This document shows, piece by piece, positions 58,471 to 64,000 of a stretch of DNA of 64,000 nucleotides; position 1 is the first letter of the stretch; each line of letters begins with the position of its first letter. The notes under the pieces were generated by a model, which had not been told where the DNA came from, did not search any database, and saw only the letters and a program-made list of their open reading frames with translations. The stretch is from the NCBI RefSeq assembly GCF_900115545.1, contig NZ_FOWV01000001.1, positions 915,012 to 979,011 on the forward strand, in the 5' to 3' direction. A program made the translations under genes and the position numbers. This DNA is from Ralstonia sp. NFACC01. Its GTDB lineage: Bacteria; Pseudomonadota; Gammaproteobacteria; Burkholderiales; Burkholderiaceae.

Positions 58471-59634
58471 TCAGCTTGCCGCCACGCGCGGCACGATGCC
58501 GGTGGCAATCACTTCGCCAAACGGGCCGTTGAGCACGTTGCCGGGCAGCTTGTCGCGCACCGAGCGCGGCAGCAGCGGGAACACCAGTTCAGCAAAGCGA
58601 TACGCCTCTTCCAGATGCGGATAACCAGAGAGCACAAACGTATCGATGCCCAGATCGGCGTATTCCAGCATGCGTGCTGCCACGGTTTTCGGATCGCCCA
58701 CCAGCGCCGTGCCGGCACCACCGCGCACCAGCCCCACACCCGCCCATAGGTTCGGGCTGATCTCCAGATCGGCACGCGTGCGCTTGACGCCGTTGGCATG
58801 CAGCGCGGCCATGCGTTGCTGGCCGGCCGAATCCATCTTGCGGAAAGCCTCTTGCGCGCGTGCCACGGTGTCGTCGTCAAGTTTGCTGATGAGTTTGTCT
58901 GCAGCAGCCCAGGCTTCTTCGTCCGTCTCGCGCACGATCACGTGCAGGCGGATACCGAAGCGCACGGTGCGGCCATGCTTGGCAGCGCGCGCGCGCACGT
59001 CGGCCAGCTTCTCGGCCACGGCGGCAGGCGGTTCGCCCCAGGTGAGATACGTGTCGACCTGCTCGGCTGCCAGTTCGTGCGCCGCTTCCGACGACCCACC
59101 GAAATACACGGGCGGATGCGGCCGCTGCACGGGCGGATACAGCACCTTTGCGCCTTTCACGCTGAGGTGCTTACCGGTGTAATCCAGCGCGGCGCCTTCG
59201 TGGCTTGCCGCCAGCGTTTCGCGCCAGATGCGGATGAATTCTTCCGAGGCTTCGTAGCGTTGCGCGTGGTCCAGGAACAGGCCATCGCCTGCCAGCTCCG
59301 ACGGGTCACCACCGGTGACGAGGTTCACCAGCAAGCGGCCGTTCGACAAACGGTCGTACGTGGCGGCCATGCGGGCAGCCAGCGTGGGCGCCATCAGCCC
59401 GGGGCGCACCGCCACCAGGAAACGCAGGCGCTTGGTGACGGGAATCAGGCTCGCGGCCACGATCCATGGGTCTTCGCACGAGCGGCCGGTGGGAATCAGC
59501 ACGCCCTCGTAGCCGAGCGTATCGGCGGCTACGGCCACCTGCTGCAGATAGGTGTGATCGACCTGGCGGGCGCCCTCGGCGGTGCCGAGATAGCGGCTGT
59601 CGCCGTGCGTCGGGATGAACCAGAAAACTTGCAT
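58471..59634 (-). CDS. ssuD: FMNH2-dependent alkanesulfonate monooxygenase SsuD
   Basis: 387 residues from ATG 59634. It is a bacterial luciferase-like TIM-barrel enzyme that releases sulfite from C1-C10 alkanesulfonates using FMNH2 from SsuE and O2. The start [17 protein letters not shown], the Cys53 region [64 protein letters not shown] and the substrate loop [26 protein letters not shown] all match SsuD. It lies 20 bp after the first SsuA gene. Confidence 0.95.
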   Translation of the reverse strand: MQVFWFIPTHGDSRYLGTAEGARQVDHTYLQQVAVAADTLGYEGVLIPTGRSCEDPWIVAASLIPVTKRLRFLVAVRPGLMAPTLAARMAATYDRLSNGRLLVNLVTGGDPSELAGDGLFLDHAQRYEASEEFIRIWRETLAASHEGAALDYTGKHLSVKGAKVLYPPVQRPHPPVYFGGSSEAAHELAAEQVDTYLTWGEPPAAVAEKLADVRARAAKHGRTVRFGIRLHVIVRETDEEAWAAADKLISKLDDDTVARAQEAFRKMDSAGQQRMAALHANGVKRTRADLEISPNLWAGVGLVRGGAGTALVGDPKTVAARMLEYADLGIDTFVLSGYPHLEEAYRFAELVFPLLPRSVRDKLPGNVLNGPFGEVIATGIVPRVAAS

Positions 59635-59654
59635 GACAACTCCTCGAATCGTAT

Positions 59655-60686
59655 TCAGCGTTGGGCAATCGCCAGTTGCGCCGGGGTCGGGTGCCAGACC
59701 AGTTCGATCGGCTTGACCGGGCGCGGAATCAGCCCCAGCCCGTGGAAGGCATCGGCCACGCGCTGCTGCTCGGCCACCGCTTCGGGCGTGACCGGCCGCA
59801 CGGGCGAAGGCGGCCGGCGCGACAGGAACAGATGCACCGTCGCCAGCGACAGCCCGGAGAAATCTGCAATGCGCTGCGCCGCTTCCTTGCGGTTCTCCTG
59901 CACGAGGCGATCGGCGCGCGACAGCTCTGCAAAGATGGCGGCGATGGTGTCGCCGTGATTTTCCGTAAAGGCCGTCGGCGCGAAGTAGAACGAGTTGTTG
60001 GACGACAACGTGCGCCCGGTGGCCAGCACGCGCGGTTTGATCGCCAGTTCGGTGGCGGCGTAATACGGATCCCAGATGCCCCAGGCGTCGACGCTGCCGC
60101 GCTCGAAAGCGGCGCGCGCGTCGGCCGGCGTCAGGTACACGGGCTGGATGTCGGCAAAGCTCAGCCCGCCCTTCTGCAAGCCCCGCACGATCAGGAAATG
60201 CGCGCTCGACCCCTTCTGCAGCGCCACGCGCTTGCCCTTCAGGTCGGCCAGCGTCTTGAGCGTCGAATCCTGCTGCACAAGGATGGCGGAGCTGTCCGGC
60301 TTGGGCGGCTCCACGCCCACGTAGCGCAAGTCCTTGCCCGCTGCCTGCGCGAACACCGGCGGCGTATCTCCGGTGATGGCGAGGTCGAGACTGCCCGCAG
60401 ACAGGGCTTCGAGCTGCTGCGGCCCGGCCGGAAACTCCAGCCAACTGATCTTGGTGCCCGGAAAGCGCTGCTCCAGCGCCCGGTTTTCTTTCACGATGAC
60501 GAGATTGACCGCGCTCTTCTGGAAACCGATGCGCAGTTGGGCGGGCGGCGTCACCTTCGGCAAAGCTCCAGCCGCCGGAGCGGCAGTTGCGGCATTGGCT
60601 GCGTGCGCGATGGGCCCCAGCGTGGCAAGCGATGCGCCTGCCACGGTGGCGTTCAGCAGGCGACGGCGTTGGAGGTCGATCGTCAT
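59655..60686 (-). CDS. ssuA: Sulfonate-binding protein SsuA, copy 1
   Basis: 343 residues from ATG 60686. A twin-arginine-like export signal ([20 protein letters not shown], cleavage near AHA) precedes the mature periplasmic binding domain: [45 protein letters not shown], then [21 protein letters not shown] and [31 protein letters not shown]. It is the copy next to ssuD. Copy 2 starts 5 bp upstream and is about half identical by eye, so they are probably a tandem duplication with different ligands. Confidence 0.92.
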   Translation of the reverse strand: MTIDLQRRRLLNATVAGASLATLGPIAHAANAATAAPAAGALPKVTPPAQLRIGFQKSAVNLVIVKENRALEQRFPGTKISWLEFPAGPQQLEALSAGSLDLAITGDTPPVFAQAAGKDLRYVGVEPPKPDSSAILVQQDSTLKTLADLKGKRVALQKGSSAHFLIVRGLQKGGLSFADIQPVYLTPADARAAFERGSVDAWGIWDPYYAATELAIKPRVLATGRTLSSNNSFYFAPTAFTENHGDTIAAIFAELSRADRLVQENRKEAAQRIADFSGLSLATVHLFLSRRPPSPVRPVTPEAVAEQQRVADAFHGLGLIPRPVKPIELVWHPTPAQLAIAQR

Positions 60687-60691
60687 GGCAA

Positions 60692-61684
60692 TCAGCGCGC
60701 GGCCTGTTGGGTGGTCGGCTGCCACGCAGCATCGGCCACTTTGACGGGACGCGGGATCAGCTTGAGTGCGTGGAACGTATCGGCAATCCGCTGCTGGTCG
60801 GCCAGCGCTTCGGCCCCGACCGGCTGGATGCCGTAGGCAATGCGCGACACCGAACGCGCCACCACGGCCGGCTCCAGGCCGAGCTGCGGGCCCAGAATGG
60901 TCGTCACATCCTTCGGGTTGGCCGCGGCCCAGCTGTCGGTCTTCTTCAGTTCATCCAGCACGATGTTCAGCACATCGGGCCGAGCACCCGCATAGCCCTT
61001 CGACGCCAGGAAGTACTGCGAATTGTTGACCACGCCCGTGCCGTCGGCCAGCACGCGCGCGCCCAGCTGCTGTTCAGCCGCGGCAAAGAACGGATCCCAG
61101 ATCACCCAGGCGTCGACGGCACCGCGTTCGAAGGCGGCACGCGCGTCGGCGGGCGTGAGGTACACAGGCTGGATATCGCTGTAAGGCACGTTGGCCTTTT
61201 CCAGCAGCTTCACCAGCAGGTAATGCACGTTCGAACCCTTGTTGAAGGCAACGCGCTTGCCCTTGAGATCGGCCACGCTCTTGAGCGGCGACGTCTTCGG
61301 CACGATGATCGCCTCGCCGGCTGGCGCCGGCGGCTGGTTGCCGACATAGACGAGGTGCGCCCCCGCAGCCAGCGCGAAGATCGTCGGTGCTTCACCCGTG
61401 GTGCCGAAATCGATGGCACCCACATTCAGGCCTTCCAGCAACTGCGGGCCCGCCGGAAACTCGGTCCACTTCACTTCGATGCCCTGGGCGGCAAGGCGCT
61501 TTTCCAACGTGCCGCGTGCCTTGAGCACCGTCAGCGTGCCGTATTTCTGATAGCCGATGCGCAGTTGCTTGGCGGCGGTCGGGGGCGGCGCATCGCTGTT
61601 GGCAAATGCGGCGGGCGCACCAAGCGTGGCAAGCAGCGTGGCGGCAATGGTCAAAGTCCTGCGCAGGGGCGAGTGGGTTTTCAT
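60692..61684 (-). CDS. Sulfonate-binding protein SsuA, copy 2
   Basis: 330 residues from ATG 61684. A Sec-type signal peptide ([22 protein letters not shown]) precedes the domain [46 protein letters not shown], with [21 protein letters not shown] and [31 protein letters not shown]. The same blocks occur in copy 1, but the signal differs (copy 1 looks twin-arginine, this one Sec) and ligand-loop residues differ (TGDTPP versus TGEAPT). It lies 117 bp after ssuE and 5 bp before copy 1. Confidence 0.92.
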   Translation of the reverse strand: MKTHSPLRRTLTIAATLLATLGAPAAFANSDAPPPTAAKQLRIGYQKYGTLTVLKARGTLEKRLAAQGIEVKWTEFPAGPQLLEGLNVGAIDFGTTGEAPTIFALAAGAHLVYVGNQPPAPAGEAIIVPKTSPLKSVADLKGKRVAFNKGSNVHYLLVKLLEKANVPYSDIQPVYLTPADARAAFERGAVDAWVIWDPFFAAAEQQLGARVLADGTGVVNNSQYFLASKGYAGARPDVLNIVLDELKKTDSWAAANPKDVTTILGPQLGLEPAVVARSVSRIAYGIQPVGAEALADQQRIADTFHALKLIPRPVKVADAAWQPTTQQAAR

Positions 61685-61801
61685 GGCAAGTTCGGTCGAT
61701 GCGGGGTGTATGGACGGCACGATCCGCGCGCAGCGGCTGCGCGGCGTGACAACAACGGGAAAGCAGTGAGCGGCGTGTGTAACGGCGGCGCGTTCAGCGC
61801 A

Positions 61802-62425
61802 TCACGCCAGACATCGCATTCGTTCTTCGTCGGCGGCCTGGAACGTGGCGCGCACCGCGCTGCGGCTCGAAACGATCACCTGCGCCACGGCCGGATGCCG
61901 TGCCAGCGCCAGCGCCTGATGCACGCGCTCCACGCCGTCATCCAGGCGCTGCTGCAGCGACGGGTCAACGGTCACGCCGTCGTCTGCCACAACGATCTGC
62001 GAGTCGACTGCAAAGATGCCCGGCAGGATCGAGCGCGCCGCCAGCGCCGTCAGCACGGGACGCAGCGCGTAGTCGATCGCCAGCGTGTGGGCGAGGCTGC
62101 CGCCGGTGGCAATCGGCAGCACGACTTTGTCGCGCAGCCCGCTCTGCGGCAGCAGATCGAGAAACGTCTTGAGCAGCCCGCTATAGGCCGCCTTGTAGAC
62201 CGGCGTGGCAAGAATCACCACGCCCGCCGCTTCCACCCGCGCCACCGCATCGGCGATGGCGGGGTCGGATACCTGCGCGCCGAGCAGCGCGTCGGCTGGA
62301 AGGCTGCGCAGGTCCAGGTGGTCCGCCTGCTCGCCGGCGCGTTCGAGCTGCGCACGCACGTGGCCCAGCAGGCGTGCAGATCGCGATTGCGCCGAAGGGC
62401 TGCCGGAAATCGTCAGGATTTGCAT
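61802..62425 (-). CDS. ssuE: NAD(P)H-dependent FMN reductase SsuE
   Basis: 207 residues from ATG 62425. Flavodoxin-like FMN_red fold: MQILTISGSPSAQSRSARLLGHV is the phosphate-binding loop and VVILATPVYKAAYSGLLKTFLDLLPQSGLRDKVVLPIATGGS is the SsuE-type substrate and FMN region. It supplies FMNH2 to SsuD. It follows sbp by 37 bp and leads the ssu genes. Confidence 0.93.
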   Translation of the reverse strand: MQILTISGSPSAQSRSARLLGHVRAQLERAGEQADHLDLRSLPADALLGAQVSDPAIADAVARVEAAGVVILATPVYKAAYSGLLKTFLDLLPQSGLRDKVVLPIATGGSLAHTLAIDYALRPVLTALAARSILPGIFAVDSQIVVADDGVTVDPSLQQRLDDGVERVHQALALARHPAVAQVIVSSRSAVRATFQAADEERMRCLA

Positions 62426-62462
62426 GATGCGGATCACCCGATGTCGTTACGTCGTGTGGGCC

Positions 62463-63470
62463 TTACTTGCCCGGTTGATAGAGCTGATCGAACTGCCCGC
62501 CGTCGGCAAAGTGCGTCTTTTGCGCCTTCTGCCAGCCGCCGAACGTGTCGTCGATGGTCACGAGCTTCACCTTCGGGAATTCGCTCTCGTGCTTCTTGGC
62601 CACGGCCGGGTCCGTCGGGCGATAGAAGTTCTTCGCACCGATCTCCTGCCCTTGCGTCGTGTACAGGAACTTGAGATACGCCTCCGCGGCCTTGCGCGTG
62701 CCTTTCTTGTCGGCCACCTTGTCCACCACCGCCACCGGCGGCTCGGCCAGGATGGAAATCGACGGCACCACCACGTCAAACTTGTCCTTGCCTTCCACGC
62801 GCGCCGCCAGCAGCGCCTCGTCTTCCCACGCGATCAGCACGTCGCCGATACCGCGCTCGGTAAAGGTGGTGGTCGCACCGCGCGCGCCCGAATCGAGCAC
62901 CGGCACGTTCTTGTAGAGCTTCTGCACGAAATCCTTGGCGGTGGCGTCCGAACCGCCCGGCTGCTTCAGCGCATAGGCCCAGGCGGCCAGGTAATTCCAG
63001 CGTGCACCGCCGGAGGTCTTCGGGTTGGGCGTGATGACGGCGATGCCCGGCTTGACCAGGTCGTTCCAGTCCTTGATGCCCTTCGGGTTGCCCTTGCGCA
63101 CCAGGAAGACGATGGTCGACGTGTACGGCGAGGCGTTGTGCGGCAGGCGCTTCTGCCAGTCTTTGCCGGTCAGACCTTTCTCGGCGATTGCGTCGATGTC
63201 GTAGCCCAGCGCCAGCGTCACCACATCGGCATCCAGCCCGTCGATCACGGAGCGCGCCTGCTTGCCCGAACCGCCATGCGAAGCGCGCAGGGTGATGTCC
63301 TCACCCGTTTCGGCCTTCCACTTCTTGGCAAATTCAGTGTTGATTTCCTTGTACAGCTCGCGCGTCGGGTCGTACGACACGTTCAGCAGTGTCGTTGCCG
63401 CATGCGCGCCCACGGTTCCCCCCGCCACGATGGCAGCCGCGATGGTGTTAAAGACAAACTTGCGAATCAT
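62463..63470 (-). CDS. sbp: Sulfate-binding protein Sbp
   Basis: 335 residues from ATG 63470. Signal peptide [24 protein letters not shown], then the mature start [23 protein letters not shown], diagnostic for Sbp/CysP. Sulfate-ligand regions include [47 protein letters not shown] and [13 protein letters not shown]. It delivers sulfate to CysTWA, encoded 8 kb downstream, and lies just ahead of ssuE, so sulfate and sulfonate uptake are genetically joined. Its promoter region ends at an IS element about 210 bp upstream. Confidence 0.95.
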   Translation of the reverse strand: MIRKFVFNTIAAAIVAGGTVGAHAATTLLNVSYDPTRELYKEINTEFAKKWKAETGEDITLRASHGGSGKQARSVIDGLDADVVTLALGYDIDAIAEKGLTGKDWQKRLPHNASPYTSTIVFLVRKGNPKGIKDWNDLVKPGIAVITPNPKTSGGARWNYLAAWAYALKQPGGSDATAKDFVQKLYKNVPVLDSGARGATTTFTERGIGDVLIAWEDEALLAARVEGKDKFDVVVPSISILAEPPVAVVDKVADKKGTRKAAEAYLKFLYTTQGQEIGAKNFYRPTDPAVAKKHESEFPKVKLVTIDDTFGGWQKAQKTHFADGGQFDQLYQPGK

Positions 63471-63678
63471 CTTGCCCGCTCCGTTCTGATCTTGATGGAT
63501 TTGGAATAGGAGCAAGACTACCGAGCGGGTCTTGTACGGGGAACGAATGGTTTCAGGGAATGTTCATCGTTTTTTGCATAAAGGCGGGGTTGGGGGCTGC
63601 GCGGATGCAAAGCAAAGGGCCGTGAGCGGGCGTGCGGGCGTGGTGCTTGAGGGTCAAACCCTCGGCGTTGGATGTCGG

Positions 63679-64000
63679 TGAATCGCCCCGACTTTCCTAG
63701 ACACCCGCGAGCCGTTGGGAATGGCGTTGTTCGAACTCTACCGGTGATAGACCGTTGGCGCTCGAATGGCGCCGTGTTGGGTTGTAAAACATCTCGATGT
63801 AGTTGAAGACATCGGACTTGGCCTCCTGCCGGGTGGCATAGATCTGCCGGCGCACCCGCTCGCGTTTGAGCAACTGGAAGAAGCTCTCCGCCACTGCGTT
63901 GTCGTGGCAGTTGCCGCGCCGGCTCATGCTGCACAGCAGGTTGTGCTCGCGCAGGAAGCTTTGCCAGGTGTGGCCGGTGAACTGGCACCCCTGATCGGAG
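63679..64000 (-). mobile_element. IS3-family insertion sequence, one end (runs off the window)
   Basis: The IS end is placed at 63679 from the sequence TGAATCGCCCCGACTTTCCTAGAC, in which the transposase stop codon (63697-63699) lies 18 bp inside the terminus, a common IS3-group arrangement; the TGAATCGCCCCG... terminus is recalled as an IS3-type inverted repeat and is not verified. The other end and target duplication are outside the window. Confidence 0.7.
63697..63999 (-). CDS. IS3-family transposase OrfB, C-terminal part
   Basis: 101 codons run in frame from the right edge to TAG at 63697. The reading HSDQG-type start (SDQGCQFTGHTW), FLREHNLLCSMSRRGNCHDNAVAESFF with the third catalytic acid (Glu in AVAESFF), and EMFYNPTRRHSSANGLSPVEFEQRHS are the conserved end of the DDE integrase core of IS3 OrfB. 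The sequence shows no stop or frameshift in the visible part. The rest of the gene and OrfA lie beyond the edge. Confidence 0.9.
   Translation of the reverse strand, partial: SDQGCQFTGHTWQSFLREHNLLCSMSRRGNCHDNAVAESFFQLLKRERVRRQIYATRQEAKSDVFNYIEMFYNPTRRHSSANGLSPVEFEQRHSQRLAGV

Overview
The window is a high-GC beta-proteobacterial chromosome segment. Gene content and order (smc-zipA, dapC-dapD-dapE-prmB, an iaaA-gsiABCD operon, a split glyoxylate bypass, and a cysTWA-cysB / ssuEADCBF sulfur cluster) fit Burkholderiaceae, most likely a Ralstonia of the pickettii type. The species is inferred from protein and synteny recognition, not from a marker gene. Most of the window is core chromosome. The accessory material is a few repeats, one orphan phage-type antisense-RNA module and an IS3-family insertion sequence cut by the right edge.

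Layout. 0-6 kb: zipA (cut by the left edge), smc, a secreted alpha/beta hydrolase and an EamA transporter. 6-11.7 kb: the succinylase branch of diaminopimelate/lysine synthesis (dapC, dapD, dapE) with an ArsC-fold yffB homologue, a CYTH protein and prmB. 11.7-12.7 kb: a gene-poor interval with twelve GTTCnGAAC palindromes phased every 21-22 bp, a small cysteine-rich lipoprotein and a large imperfect inverted-repeat element. 12.7-22 kb: one long minus-strand peptide/glutathione salvage operon (rpiR-type regulator, iaaA, gsiA, gsiB, gsiC, gsiD, a DmpA-type peptidase, dppA) with a palindromic operator ahead of the regulator. 22-35.5 kb: housekeeping genes (ABC-F protein, CoA transferase, DUF523, dsbB, radA, alr, lplT, family-4 uracil-DNA glycosylase, rimI, tsaB, an acyl-CoA-binding protein, an MFS pump and an SRPBCC protein).

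35.5-44.5 kb: malate synthase and a haloacid dehalogenase, a divergent LysR regulator, uspA, an NCS1 permease / Asp-Glu-hydantoin racemase / GntR cassette with paired operator-like sites, then isocitrate lyase. 44.8-45.4 kb: the most unusual locus. It reads as an orphan C4-like antisense RNA with its own promoter, followed by a 30-codon leader ORF translationally coupled (TTGA overlap) to an 87-residue small protein that starts with TTG. This is the control architecture of the phage P1 c4-icd-ant region, but no phage genes are nearby. 45.4-50.6 kb: a GGCT-fold protein, an RraA-like protein, a ThDP enzyme, and a LytTR response regulator / LytS-type kinase / 2TM protein set.

50.7-63.5 kb: sulfur assimilation. 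CysB and the sulfate permease CysTWA are followed upstream by a hydrolase, an EAL-like protein that has lost catalytic residues, the molbindin SsuF, the alkanesulfonate system SsuB, SsuC, SsuD, two tandem SsuA paralogues and SsuE, and the sulfate-binding protein Sbp. Sulfate and sulfonate uptake and FMNH2-dependent desulfonation are therefore encoded together, presumably under CysB. The IS end lies about 210 bp upstream of sbp.
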